64,000 bases of DNA from positions 496,001-560,000 of the forward strand of contig JAUJEB010000005.1 in assembly GCA_030442055.1 (NCBI GenBank), read 5' to 3'. How positions within the stretch are numbered: position 1 is the first letter of the stretch; each line of letters opens with the position of its first letter. Made by a program: the position numbers and the translations under genes. Under the pieces are notes generated by a model. The model worked only from the letters and a program-made list of their open reading frames with translations. It did no database searches and had not been told where the DNA came from. This document shows positions 8,636 to 19,500 of this stretch, one piece after another. This DNA comes from Agaribacillus aureus. GTDB lineage: Bacteria; Bacteroidota; Bacteroidia; Cytophagales; Cyclobacteriaceae.

Positions 8636-11527
8636 ATGGCAAATAAGACTGAAAAAGAAAATAGGCGTAATTGTGATCCGGGAACGGGTTGCTGTGATCC
8701 GGTAATGGCCTATGATAAAACAGACCACAACGAAATTGAAATCAGTGGACAAAATGATGCTTGTTGCGATCCAGATACCGGATGTTGTACCCCTGGAAAT
8801 GCCGGATACTCAAAACAGCCCCAGCCAATTCCAGTTCAACGCCGGGATTTTATGAAGGCTATGGGTGTGATAATGGGTGGCGTGGCTTCCGCATTACCTT
8901 CCATTGGTAAGGCGCGGGAAAAACAGCGTGTTGCCTACGAAGTTCCGGAAGATAAAGAGCCGGATCCAGAATGGATCAAATCACTTTATGACAGAGGTGA
9001 GCCGGAGGTATATAAAAAAAAAGATCTTGTATATATCGGTATGCCTATAGGAGGTATTACTGCCGGACAGGTATATTTGGGTGGAGATGGTAAATTGTGG
9101 CTGTGGCGGATATTTAACAACCAACATAATGGCGTCGTTGAAAAAACTACCAGGTTCAATGGCCGGCGGATCCGTGCACGGGATGGCAGCAATTATGTGG
9201 TGCCCATTGAGCCGGATTCTCCCCTGGAGCAAGGATTTAAAATTAAGATTAAACGTGGGGACAAAGAAATTGAAAAGCGGCTGGATTATAAGGGCTTTAA
9301 AGATATTACTTTTAAAGGGCGCTACCCGGTGGGAGAAGTGGCCTATCGCGAAGCCGCCTTCCCGGTAGAAGTGGATTTAACGGCCTATTCTCCTTTTATT
9401 CCGTTGGAGTGGGACTCCTCCAGCTATCCGGCCACAGTAATGCGCTATACGGTACGGAACACGGGCAACGAAGAAGTCTTGTGCACCCTGACAGGCTGGT
9501 TGGAAAATGCGGTACACATAAGCACCGGAGATCCGATAAAAACAAAAATCAGAAACAGGCTTATAAAAAAAGACGGCAACGCGATCCTGTCGCTGGATGC
9601 ACCCGCTTCATTGGCCATTAACAAAAATTCAGCTCATAATCCTCGCGAACAAAGGGATTATGGTAGCATGTCGCTACTAATGCTTGATACAGATACCGAT
9701 TGTTACTATAACCTGGGTAAAGAACCAATGTCTTCACTAAGCGCTACTACCGGCGAGGAGCTAATTGCCCCCCTCAAGGAAAGGAGTATTGGAAAATTGG
9801 CAAAAGCTTTTAAGCTGGCAGCAGGGGAGGAAAAAGTAGTAACGTTTGTGATCAGTTGGCACTTTACAAACTTGTACCCTTCGGAGTGGAGCGATTTAAG
9901 TAACCGGTTCAAAGGCAGATACTATAAAACCAAATTTGACAATGCTGCCGCGGTAGCGATTGATCTGGCCTCTAAGCTGGATGCCTTGCACAAAAATACT
10001 TTGCTTTGGGTCAAGACCTTCTATGAGGACTCCACCTTGCCGCATTGGTTTTTAAACCGCACCTTTGTTAATACCTCAACCCTGGCTACGGAAACCTGTT
10101 ATCGATTGGAGGACGGCCGTTTCTGGGCCTGGGAAGGTGTGGGCTGTTGCCCGGGAACCTGTACACATGTGTGGCACTATGCTCAGGCGATGGGACGTAT
10201 CTTCCCGGAGATCGAGCGGAATTTAAGAGAGTCGACTGATTTTGAGGTGATGGACAAACAGACCGGCAAAATAGACTTCCGGGCGGGAGTTGCCAACCGG
10301 GATGCGGCCGACGGGCAGGCAGGAATCATTATGCGGGCTTATCGCGACCATCAAATGAGTAAGGATAACACTTATTTGAATAAAAATTGGGAGCATATCA
10401 AGCTGGCACTCAATTATCTTATTGCAATGGATAAAGAGGATGGAACGGCCGACGGGATGATCTTTGGAGAACAGCATAATACATTGGATGCAGAGTGGTT
10501 TGGTAACATTCCCGTGATCACCTCTCTGTACCTTTGTGCCCTTGCCTGTGGCCGTGAAATGGCAAAAGATATGAACGACACAGCGTTTGCAAAAGTGTGC
10601 GGTGACATTCTGGAAAAGGGACAAAAGAATATAGAAAGCCTGTTTAATGAGGAATACGGCTACTTCGTGCAAAAAGAGGATCCCAACCACAGTAGCGCCA
10701 TAGGCATTGGTGATGGCTGTTATATTGATCAGGTTTTTGGGCAGAGCTGGGCCTTTCAGGTAGGCTTGGGCAGACTTTTCAATGCGGACATGGTAAAAAG
10801 ATCATTGCATGCCTTGTGGAAACATAATTATGTGGCTGATATGGGCCCCTATAGGGCGGCATTACCGGTAAGCCTGGCAGGCAGGCCTTACGCCATTGAC
10901 GGTGAAGCCGGTCTGGTGATGTGTACCTGGCCAAATGGGGGACGGAATGAAGACTGGGAAAAACACTGGCAATATGGCTACTTTAACGAGTGCATGTCGG
11001 GATTTGAATACCAGGCGGCAGGTCATATGATGTGGGAAGGAGGCGACCTGGTGGAAAAAAGCTTAATATTGACCCGCTCCATTCACGACAGATACCATCC
11101 CTCAAGGCGAAATCCATATAACGAGATTGAATGCAGTGATCATTATGCCAGGGCTATGGCTAGTTATGGCGTCTATTTGGCGGCCTGCGGCTTTGAGTAC
11201 CACGGACCGAAAGGTTTTGTGGCCTTTGCCCCCAAGTGGCAGCAGGAGAATTTCAAAGCGGCATTTACAGCTGCGGAGGGATGGGGGACTTTTTATCAAC
11301 AAATTAAAAAAGGCAAATTTGAGGCCGGATTAATCTTAAAATATGGGAAGCTATCTCTTCAGACGATTTCATTAAATGTTCCGGGAAGGGCTAAAAGTTG
11401 TACAGTTAAATTGAATGACCGGAAAATCAAATGTACCCGATCGCAGGTTAAAAACAGACTCAATATTTCATTTGACAAACAAATTCTTGGACTAAATGAT
11501 AAATTAGCAGTGAGTATCAGGATTTAA
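8636..11527 (+). CDS. GH116/GBA2-type glycoside hydrolase with Cys-rich leader and Tat signal (paralogue 2)
   Basis: Second predicted GBA2-clan beta-glycosidase, 963 residues. Catalytic blocks match paralogue 1: Glu500 in WEG (predicted nucleophile) and Asp618 in NTLD (predicted acid/base). The N terminus is odd. Residues 13-22 and 43-53 hold two CDPxTGCC-type cysteine clusters, followed by a twin-arginine-like motif RRDFMK at 69-74 and a hydrophobic stretch ending near SALPSIGKA. This suggests Tat export with an extended n-region, which is common for cofactor-binding enzymes and not expected for a glycosidase. The two clusters resemble each other and look like an internal duplication. The start at 8636 lies 6 bases after the RbsD-like gene; a later Met at 73 would remove the Tat motif. 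Confidence 0.85.
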   Translation: MANKTEKENRRNCDPGTGCCDPVMAYDKTDHNEIEISGQNDACCDPDTGCCTPGNAGYSKQPQPIPVQRRDFMKAMGVIMGGVASALPSIGKAREKQRVAYEVPEDKEPDPEWIKSLYDRGEPEVYKKKDLVYIGMPIGGITAGQVYLGGDGKLWLWRIFNNQHNGVVEKTTRFNGRRIRARDGSNYVVPIEPDSPLEQGFKIKIKRGDKEIEKRLDYKGFKDITFKGRYPVGEVAYREAAFPVEVDLTAYSPFIPLEWDSSSYPATVMRYTVRNTGNEEVLCTLTGWLENAVHISTGDPIKTKIRNRLIKKDGNAILSLDAPASLAINKNSAHNPREQRDYGSMSLLMLDTDTDCYYNLGKEPMSSLSATTGEELIAPLKERSIGKLAKAFKLAAGEEKVVTFVISWHFTNLYPSEWSDLSNRFKGRYYKTKFDNAAAVAIDLASKLDALHKNTLLWVKTFYEDSTLPHWFLNRTFVNTSTLATETCYRLEDGRFWAWEGVGCCPGTCTHVWHYAQAMGRIFPEIERNLRESTDFEVMDKQTGKIDFRAGVANRDAADGQAGIIMRAYRDHQMSKDNTYLNKNWEHIKLALNYLIAMDKEDGTADGMIFGEQHNTLDAEWFGNIPVITSLYLCALACGREMAKDMNDTAFAKVCGDILEKGQKNIESLFNEEYGYFVQKEDPNHSSAIGIGDGCYIDQVFGQSWAFQVGLGRLFNADMVKRSLHALWKHNYVADMGPYRAALPVSLAGRPYAIDGEAGLVMCTWPNGGRNEDWEKHWQYGYFNECMSGFEYQAAGHMMWEGGDLVEKSLILTRSIHDRYHPSRRNPYNEIECSDHYARAMASYGVYLAACGFEYHGPKGFVAFAPKWQQENFKAAFTAAEGWGTFYQQIKKGKFEAGLILKYGKLSLQTISLNVPGRAKSCTVKLNDRKIKCTRSQVKNRLNISFDKQILGLNDKLAVSIRI

Positions 11528-11640
11528 CAAATAAAAGTAAAACGGGTGTGGATCTGTCAATCCTGAAAATTAAGAATACAGGCAGGAAAAGTCTTGCCCT
11601 CCAATATGATGATGCGCTGAAAATAAAAATGAAAGAATAA
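11528..11640 (+). pseudogene. Short coding remnant between GH116 genes
   Basis: Between the GH116 gene stop and the next start, the +2 frame (relative to the upstream gene) stays open from about 11503 to a TAA at 11638. It encodes a protein-like tail including VDLSILKIKNTGRKSLALQY and ending IKMKE. No start codon is present. The alternating hydrophobic pattern resembles a beta-sandwich C terminus such as those ending the neighbouring glycosidases, so it may be the last piece of a deleted enzyme gene. It could also be chance. Confidence 0.3.
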
Positions 11641-11649
11641 ACTAATATT

Positions 11650-14397
11650 ATGATTTGTGCAAAGAATAATGTGTTGAGGTTACTATTGATAATTTTTGTG
11701 CTGGTATCAGAGATTCCTGCGGCTTCCGGTCAGGTGGCCAGAGAGCTTCAGTCGAAGGAGAATATCCAGCAGGTCATTGACGACAAAGATGAACTACTAA
11801 AGGATTATTATAGTCTTTCCACTGAACCGGGACTAAATAACAGGGGAAGCAGGACAATCTATGAAGGCGAACAGCTAACGGCCATTCAATTTCCGGTTGG
11901 CGGTATTGGTACTGGTTGCATTCAATTTGACGGCAATGCGGTTCCGCGCTTTTGGCAAATATTTAATAATATGACCCATGATCATATTCCTAACAGTTTT
12001 TTCGCTATTCGTGTGAAAGATCAGCATCAAGTAGCAGTGAGGGCGCTGCAGACGAAAGACATCGGTTTATTTAAAGGGATGCAATCAATCCGCGCGGTGG
12101 CTGAATTTCCTTTTCTAAGATACAATTTTAAAGATGATCTTCCTGCCGGGATTAGCATGGAAGTGTATAATCCATTCATACCTACCAATTTGAAAGATTC
12201 TGGGATCCCGGCGGTTTTTTACCGGTTTACAGTAGAAAACCCCACAGATCAGGAGCTTGAAATAAGCATACTGGCCACACAACAAAATGCGGTTGGTTTT
12301 TCAAAAATACCCATTGTAAATAACGAAGTATCATTTGCCAATAATTATGAGCTTAGCATTGCCAGAAATCCTGTTTCGGGAAATAGCTCATCATTGTATG
12401 GAGGAAATTGGAATACTATCGCGACAGGAAGCAAATCAAAAGTACTTTACATGGAAAGTGGGCTCGGGGAGGAACATTTTGGACAAATGGCCTTGGTGTT
12501 ATTCGATGATAGCAATACTTTAAAAGAGGCAGAAGGAATAGCCAGTTGGACCGATGAAAAAGATCTTTACCATAAGTTTTATAAAAAAGGAAGTATCAAG
12601 GGGAAAGAAAATAGTGACAAGAGCCAAAAAGGAAAGACATGGACGGGCGCTTTGAATACACCTTTTGTACTCAAGCCAGGTGAAAAGAAAGTAGTTAAAA
12701 TGGCTTTGGTCTGGTATTTTCCTAACGGGAAAAATGGGGGGCACGCCGATAAATGGGATGCATGGGGTAACGGGGATTGGGAAGGTAACGGTAATCACTA
12801 TGCTAATCACTGGAAAAATATTAAAGATCTTATGAGCTATCTGGAGACAAAGCATGAAAGTTTGACCAGCTACTCAAGATCCTTTAGCAGGGCGCTTTAT
12901 GACACTAACTTTCCCTATTGGCTTGTTGAACGTATTGGAAATCAGTTGTCCATTCTGAAAAGCCGCACCATCTTTTTCGATAAGGATAATTATGTTGGTC
13001 TGTGGGAAGGTACGGGAGGTGGTGACGGGTCTTGTGCGGGAAATTGCAATCACGTCTGGCATTATGCACAAGCCCACGCCAGGTTGTTTCCGGAAATGGG
13101 CAGGCTCATCAGGGAGCAATCATTTGAGGCGATAAAAGACAATGGTCAAATTCCGTACAGGCAACCGGCCGGAAGTCCTGCTTTTGACGGGCAATGCGGG
13201 GACCTACTTGGAGCTTATAGGGAACATCTTTTGTCTACTGATGCTTCCTGGTTGAAGAGTCAATACCCGGCTATTAAAAAAGCTATGAATTATTTGATTA
13301 ATACACACGATGATGATAGAGACGGATGGCTGTCAGATAATTCCAAACATACTACCTACGATGCTTCTATGACGGGAAATCCTTCATTCTTGAGCTCATT
13401 GTATTTGGCGGCTTTAAAAGCAAGTGAAAAGATGGCAACTATTGTTGGAGACCGGGAACAATCCAATGAATGGAAAATCATTGCTAAAAAATCAGCAATG
13501 CTTCAGAGTGAGAAGTTGTGGAATGGGGAATATTTCATTCAAATACCTGGCGAAAAACGAAATACAGACTACGAAAATGGTTGTCATGCCGATCAATTGC
13601 TGGGGCAATGGTGGGCAGACCAACTGGGCCTTGGAAGTATGTACCCTGATTACAAAATAAAATCAGCCACTGAAGCTGTCTTAAAATACAATTTTAAAAG
13701 TAACCTTAAGAATCATAACCAGGGTCATCGAACATTTGCTTTACCTCATGAAGCTGGTATGGTGGTAACAACATGGCCAAATAACGACCGTACGCCTTAT
13801 GCTTCAGGGTATTCGGGAGAGGTCTGGACGACTTTTGAATATACCATCGGCGCCTCACTTTTTAAATACAATCAAATTCAGGATGCCTTGACGATTTTGC
13901 GATCGGGTTCTAAAAGATATGACGGTAAATTACGGACAGGTTATATCGGGGATTGGGGCAATTTTGGATTTAGCGGCAATCCTTTTGGCGATGATGAGTG
14001 TGGGCAGTTTTATGGCAGGGCACTATCCATATGGTCGATTCTATTGGCTGCTCAGGGCTTTGAATATAATGGTTCTGAAAAAGCGATAGGATTTAATCCA
14101 AAATGGAACCCAGATAATCATGTATCTTTCTTTTCCGCAGCGGAAGGTTGGGGGATCTTCACGCAAAAAAGGGCTGATAGCAAACAAATTAATACGCTAC
14201 AAGTTAGATTTGGATCAGTTAAACTTTCTAAAATTAATTTACACTTTGATGGGAAAGAAGGACCATCAGCAAGCATAAATGTCAATGGAAAACAGGTAAA
14301 TGCGCAGTTGGAGATTCAGGGACAGCAATGCATAATCAGTTTAGCAGAAGTGGATTTAAGGGAAGGTGATATGCTTGAAATAACAATAGATTATTGA
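11650..14397 (+). CDS. Secreted GH116/GBA2-type glycoside hydrolase (paralogue 3, most divergent)
   Basis: Third predicted GBA2-clan glycosidase in the operon, 915 residues, with a signal peptide ending near ASGQ (about residue 28). It keeps the FPVGGIGTGCIQFDG N-terminal signature and the predicted catalytic pair Glu453 (WEG) and Asp571 (TTYD), where the Asp context resembles the GBA2 TYD motif more than the NTLD of the other two. The region after the nucleophile reads CAGNCNHVWHYAQ. The C-terminal NVNGKQV stretch is a beta-rich cap like those of the neighbours. Divergence from paralogues 1 and 2 suggests a different linkage or sugar rather than a recent duplication. Last gene of PUL A. Confidence 0.82.
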   Translation: MICAKNNVLRLLLIIFVLVSEIPAASGQVARELQSKENIQQVIDDKDELLKDYYSLSTEPGLNNRGSRTIYEGEQLTAIQFPVGGIGTGCIQFDGNAVPRFWQIFNNMTHDHIPNSFFAIRVKDQHQVAVRALQTKDIGLFKGMQSIRAVAEFPFLRYNFKDDLPAGISMEVYNPFIPTNLKDSGIPAVFYRFTVENPTDQELEISILATQQNAVGFSKIPIVNNEVSFANNYELSIARNPVSGNSSSLYGGNWNTIATGSKSKVLYMESGLGEEHFGQMALVLFDDSNTLKEAEGIASWTDEKDLYHKFYKKGSIKGKENSDKSQKGKTWTGALNTPFVLKPGEKKVVKMALVWYFPNGKNGGHADKWDAWGNGDWEGNGNHYANHWKNIKDLMSYLETKHESLTSYSRSFSRALYDTNFPYWLVERIGNQLSILKSRTIFFDKDNYVGLWEGTGGGDGSCAGNCNHVWHYAQAHARLFPEMGRLIREQSFEAIKDNGQIPYRQPAGSPAFDGQCGDLLGAYREHLLSTDASWLKSQYPAIKKAMNYLINTHDDDRDGWLSDNSKHTTYDASMTGNPSFLSSLYLAALKASEKMATIVGDREQSNEWKIIAKKSAMLQSEKLWNGEYFIQIPGEKRNTDYENGCHADQLLGQWWADQLGLGSMYPDYKIKSATEAVLKYNFKSNLKNHNQGHRTFALPHEAGMVVTTWPNNDRTPYASGYSGEVWTTFEYTIGASLFKYNQIQDALTILRSGSKRYDGKLRTGYIGDWGNFGFSGNPFGDDECGQFYGRALSIWSILLAAQGFEYNGSEKAIGFNPKWNPDNHVSFFSAAEGWGIFTQKRADSKQINTLQVRFGSVKLSKINLHFDGKEGPSASINVNGKQVNAQLEIQGQQCIISLAEVDLREGDMLEITIDY

Positions 14398-14575
14398 AAG
14401 ACAAGACCGCTTCCAATTCAATTAATGGGCAACCATACGAATCTACCTTGGTGCAAATAGTCGTGGAAAAGCTTTAAAAGGATAAAATTGCTTAATTAGA
14501 GATTATTCCCTATAATCGAAAATTGTTGAACCTAAACATTAAACCTAATTATCCGGGTTTAAAAATAATGCTGCA
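14398..14575. other. Intergenic stretch between PUL A and PUL B
   Basis: No intact gene. One frame from about 14402 to a TAA near 14477 reads like a protein tail containing SINGQPYESTLVQIVVEKL, which may be a leftover C terminus of a lost gene. The rest is AT-rich and presumably carries the promoter of the sigma gene at 14576, though no convincing Bacteroidota TAnnTTTG box was found. Confidence 0.3.
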
Positions 14576-15199
14576 TTGAGTGCGACAACGGATACGATTT
14601 TTTTTGGACGCGATGATCTATCTGATCGTGAGATCTGGAATAGACTGAGAAACGGTCATAAGGATGCTCTGAATTATATTTTCAGGCGATATGTGAAAAT
14701 GTTGTACCAATATGGTTATAAGTTCACGGCTGACCACAAACAGATCGAAGACAGCATTCAGGAAGTCTTTTTAACCCTATGGGAAAAAAGGGACACCCTG
14801 GGCGAAACGGATCGCATTAAACCGTATTTGTTTGTAATTTTTAGAAGAAAGCTCATAAGGGCGCTATCTAGTAATAATATTATCATAGACAGAAATTTTG
14901 AAATACAAAATTACAATTTTGAGTTAACCTTTAGCGCTGAACACCACCTTATCAAAGGGGAAACCGAGGCAGTCCGGAAAGCAAAAATGGCTGGATACTT
15001 ATCCAAACTCCCCAAGAAGAAGCGGGAGGTGCTCTATTTGCGATACTACTGTGATCTAGAATATGATGAGATTGCTTCGGTGATGGATATTTCTTACCAA
15101 TCGGCCCGCAACTTGATGTACAAGGCATTAAAAACTTTGAAAAGCCACTTTACTTCTGCACTATTTCCGCTTCTGATTACCTACTTCACTTTTTTTTAA
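14576..15199 (+). CDS. ECF-type RNA polymerase sigma factor (PUL B)
   Basis: Directs RNA polymerase to PUL promoters when released by the FecR anti-sigma protein encoded next. The 207-residue product has region 2 (about 15-85, with DSIQEVFLTLWEKRDTL) and region 4 (about 140-195, with LPKKKREVLYLRYYCDLEYD and a helix-turn-helix reading IASVMDISYQSARNLMYKAL). The reading frame's only usable start near the conserved region is a TTG at 14576; an in-frame TAA lies 30 bases upstream and the nearby ATG at 14568 is out of frame and stops at once. The C terminus ends hydrophobic, as in many Bacteroidota PUL sigmas. Confidence 0.92.
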   Translation: MSATTDTIFFGRDDLSDREIWNRLRNGHKDALNYIFRRYVKMLYQYGYKFTADHKQIEDSIQEVFLTLWEKRDTLGETDRIKPYLFVIFRRKLIRALSSNNIIIDRNFEIQNYNFELTFSAEHHLIKGETEAVRKAKMAGYLSKLPKKKREVLYLRYYCDLEYDEIASVMDISYQSARNLMYKALKTLKSHFTSALFPLLITYFTFF

Positions 15200-15344
15200 A
15201 AAAGTTCTCAAAAAAAGGTTACAAAAATACAACGCTTGTCTTTTTAATATCAAAGGCCCGGTGATTTTTGCCGATTGCCATCATAAGAAAATGATTAAAA
15301 TGAAAGGCAAAAGTTCCGGATAGCACCTGAAAGTAACCTAATAA

Positions 15345-16391
15345 ATGGACCCTAAAAACTATGATGTAGAAGATTTTTGCCAGGATTTAAGTTTCTGGAA
15401 ATGGGTAAAGTACGGAGATGCTGAAAGTAAGTTATTTTGGGAAAAATGGCTCGAACAGCATCCTGATAAAAGGCCAGAGGTAGCGCAGGCGAAAAAAATT
15501 CTTCAGGCTATTAATATAGATCAAAAAGAGCCTAATGAGAGGAGTATAACAACCCTTTGGTATGAAATTGACAATAAAATCACATCTTCCGAGAAAATCA
15601 GGCGTATTGGTCAACGCAAAAAAAGGCCATTCGCGATTTCCAGGTTTGCAGCTATTTTTATAGGATTTGTAATTGGCTTTGTTGGGCTTTATGTACTAAC
15701 CAAATTCAATGGCGCCGAACAATCACCTGCTAGCCAGCAGACAAAAATGATCGAACGTGCTAATCCTGCCGGTAGAAACTCCACCATCACCTTGCCGGAT
15801 GGGACAAGAATCAGGTTAAACGCGGCCAGCACACTAATTTTCCCCGAAGTGTTTTCAGCAAAAACGAGGCAGGTGTCACTTATTGGAGAAGCCTTTTTCC
15901 AGGTGGCGAAGGATCCTTCCAGACCATTTATCATTAATACAGGCAGGTTCAGTACCACTGTGTTAGGCACCAGTTTTAATATCAATGCCTATCCTTCATC
16001 AGGTGAAATAAAGGTGGCTGTGGTTACAGGAAAAGTGTTTGTTGAGGACAAGGAGGGCACAGGTGATAAAAAGTCCCTGACAATTACTCCGGAAGAAATG
16101 GCTGTTTTTAACAAAGCCTCCGGAGATCTAAGCAGCCATGCTTTTGATTATTTAAAGGAAATAGCCTGGAAAGACAATATCATTCATTTTGAAAATGCTG
16201 ACATGGAGGCGATCATTGATAAATTGGCGCAGTGGTACGGGGTAACATTTATATTGAACAAGCACATCCCCAGTAAGAAAGATTATACGGCTACCTATGA
16301 TAATAAGTCGCTGGAGGAAGTCCTTCAGGGTCTGTCTTTCGCTTTTGATTTTGAATTTACTATTGAGAATAAAGTTATAACCATTAATTAA
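15345..16391 (+). CDS. FecR-family anti-sigma factor (PUL B)
   Basis: Inner-membrane regulator that holds the ECF sigma encoded upstream and receives the signal from the SusC STN domain in the periplasm. The 348-residue protein has an N-terminal cytoplasmic sigma-binding part (about 1-95) and one transmembrane helix (about 102-122, FAAIFIGFVIGFVGLYVL). A periplasmic FecR domain follows (about 140-240, with GRNSTITLPDGTRIRLNAAS and the LGTSFNINAY motif), then a C-terminal DUF4974/STN-like domain (about 275-348). Gene order sigma-fecR-susC-susD is the standard transenvelope signalling arrangement. Confidence 0.94.
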   Translation: MDPKNYDVEDFCQDLSFWKWVKYGDAESKLFWEKWLEQHPDKRPEVAQAKKILQAINIDQKEPNERSITTLWYEIDNKITSSEKIRRIGQRKKRPFAISRFAAIFIGFVIGFVGLYVLTKFNGAEQSPASQQTKMIERANPAGRNSTITLPDGTRIRLNAASTLIFPEVFSAKTRQVSLIGEAFFQVAKDPSRPFIINTGRFSTTVLGTSFNINAYPSSGEIKVAVVTGKVFVEDKEGTGDKKSLTITPEEMAVFNKASGDLSSHAFDYLKEIAWKDNIIHFENADMEAIIDKLAQWYGVTFILNKHIPSKKDYTATYDNKSLEEVLQGLSFAFDFEFTIENKVITIN

Positions 16392-16522
16392 TAATGCCTA
16401 TGAGATAGATACAGTACAATAAAAAACACGGTGCTGCACAAATTCATTGGGGAATGACAGGACAACACCGCGTAAGACCTACCGAAAAATTGATAAAAAA
16501 TGTTTTACCAAAAAATTTCAGT

Positions 16523-19500
16523 ATGATGACAAAAATACTAAAAAAAATACTGATCATGTCAAAGTACACCTTAATTGGGTTTTTGCTACAGACGATCTTT
16601 TACCCTTTTCTTTTCGCAGAATCTACCAAAGGACAGAGAAGTCTGGAGAATATCTTTGTAACGATCGAGCTTAAAGAATCAAATGTAAAAGAGGTTTTTA
16701 CCAAGATTGAAAAACTCACAGATTTTCAATTCGCCTATAAAAAGGGTGAGATTAACAAGAAGCAATCGATAAGTGTTAAACAACAGGACATTTCATTGGC
16801 CAATTTGCTGCGGGAAATAGCCCGGGCTACCAACCTTAAGTTTAAGCGCGTCAATGAGATTATCCACGTTACGGAAAATGGCCATTTGGCGAATGCGGTT
16901 TTTGAGATAATAGTGAAAGACCGGGTGTTGAATGGCCGGGTGACCGATGAAAATGGTGAAGGACTGCCCGGGGTAAATGTGTTGGTCAAGAATACAACCA
17001 TCGGAACCATCACAGATAATAAGGGAGATTATACTATAAATGTTCCTGATGATGCTACAACCTTGGTATTTTCTTATGTTGGTTACATTAGTGAAGAAGT
17101 GGATATAGTCGGCAGAGCGGTAGTTGATTTACAATTGGCGCCCGATCTTTCCACTCTTTCCGAGGTTGTGATTATCGGATATGGAACTGTCAAAAAATCG
17201 GATCTCACCGGTGCTGTTGCTTCTGTTTCTGAGGAAGAGATCACGCAATTTCCCACGATAAGAGTGGATGAAGCTTTACAAGGAAGAGCGCCTGGCCTTC
17301 AAATAACATCTACAGGATCAAACCTGGGGGCGAACACTACCATTCGGATTAGAGGAAGCAATTCATTGAACAGTGATAATGAGCCGCTCTTTGTGATCGA
17401 CGGCTTTATCGGTGGGGGGGATTTGACTACCATTAATACCAGCGATATTGAATCTATTGAAGTGCTGAAGGATGCTTCTGCCACAGCAATTTATGGCTCC
17501 CGGGGATCAAATGGGGTTATTATAATCACCACCAAACGAGGAAAGAAAGGTCGGAAGCCTCAGTTTCAATATGATAGCTACTTGTCCATGCAAAAACCAA
17601 TCAAGAAACCATTATTGCCTACCGGACCTGAATTTGCTGCCATTTCGAACGAAACCGCTGAATTTTTAAGTCCCTCCAGTCCTGTATATGATCCGGCATT
17701 TGATCCGAATATCGTCGATATCAACAGCTTGCCAACCACAGATTGGTGGGAAGAGTTGACCCGAGATGGGTTGCTGACAAGTCATACATTATCTGTATCG
17801 GGTGGAGGTGAGTCTACGCGTTATTACTTTTCCGGAAACTATTTCAAGCAGGAAGGGCTCTATAAAGACAATGAACTGGAGCGTTTTCAATTCAAAGCAA
17901 ATATCGACCAGGAGGTTAACAGTAGACTGAAGATGGGATTTTCGTCTCAGATAAGCAGAATTTATGTTGATGAAATTGGCGTAACTCCGGAGTTTCTCGG
18001 TTTAAATTATAGCTTTAACCCTACCATTCCGGTATTCGACAATGAAGGGAATTATGCGCTCAATAATCTGCTAGGAGCCCGGGATACGGATAACCCGGTA
18101 GCGGAACAGAACCAAACGATCAATGAACAGTTCAGGACAAGAATACTGGGTTTAGCCTATGCTGAATTGGAACTCATCAAGGGATTGAAATATAAATTGT
18201 CAGCGGGTGTTGATATAGAGAATAGGAAAAGGGGAAGGTACAATCCCAATACCCTTACAGAAGAGCCGAACAATGGTACCGCGGAAATCAGAACCTCTGA
18301 AGACCTTAGTGTGCTGATAGAGAATACGCTGAGTTACACGCGGGAAATTGGGGATGATGACCGCCTGGATGTTGTTGCCGGGTATACCCGGCAAACCCGG
18401 TCAAGCGAGTCATTTGATGCCAGGGCCTTTGATTTTGTAACCAATCTTACAGGTTACGATAACCTGGATGGTGGAGCTGTCCAGAACCGAATAAGATCGG
18501 AGAAATCAGAGGATGGCCTGGAATCCTGGCTTTTTAGGAGTAATTATTCCCTGAACGATGAATTCCTGTTCACACTTTCGGCCAGAGCGGATGCAGCCTC
18601 GCAGTTTGCCCCTAATCATAAATGGGCTTTTTTCCCTTCGGGTGCAGTAGCCTGGAGGGCAGACAAATATTTACCTTTAGAGATCATTCAAACGGCTAAA
18701 TTACGCGTCAGCTATGGAGAAGCGGGAAATATTGGCATAGGCCGGTATTCTTCCCTGGCTCGTGTGCAGCAAAGAGCATATATCTTAGGGACCAATCAGG
18801 ATTTGGCGATTGGATTCAGACAGTCCACCCTGGTAAACCCTGATTTGAAATGGGAAACCACCTCGCAATTTAATATTGGAGCTGATTTGGGTTTTTTCGA
18901 TAACCGATTGAATGTTACGGTAGACTATTATGCCAAGACCACCAATGATCTGATTGCTGGAGTACCGGTACCTAACAGTTCCGGGGCAACGTCTTTCTTA
19001 CTGAATCTGGGCTCCATGAAAAACAGCGGTTGGGAATTATATATCGGATCCACCAATATCAATAATCCCAACGGGTTTACCTGGACAACCGATTTCAACA
19101 TAGCCACCAATAAAAACGAAGTAGTGGAAATTGCAGCCGAGGAAGGATTCGTATTCGTAAACGGTGCCTTTGCCTTCATTGGGGGCAACACCAGCTTTAG
19201 TGGTATTGTCCAGGAAGGAGAGCCCATTGGCTCATTCTATGGATATGTTCAGGATGGATTGTGGAATACTCAGGACGAGATTGACGCTTTCCCCGGTAAT
19301 AGTGTCGATTTGAAACGACTGGGAGGTCCCCGATGGGCTGATATCGATAATGACGGGGATGTAGATCCTGATGACCGTCAGATCATCGGCGACCCCAATC
19401 CCGATTTCTTTGGCGGAATTACCAATACATTCTCCTACAAAAGATTTAACCTCAGTGCCTTCTTGCAATATAGCGTGGGCGGTGATATTCTAAATTTTGT

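Noticed and set aside
14402..14477. Possible coding tail between PUL A and PUL B
   Set aside because: About 25 codons only, no recognised family; mentioned as an intergenic note and not called as a gene.
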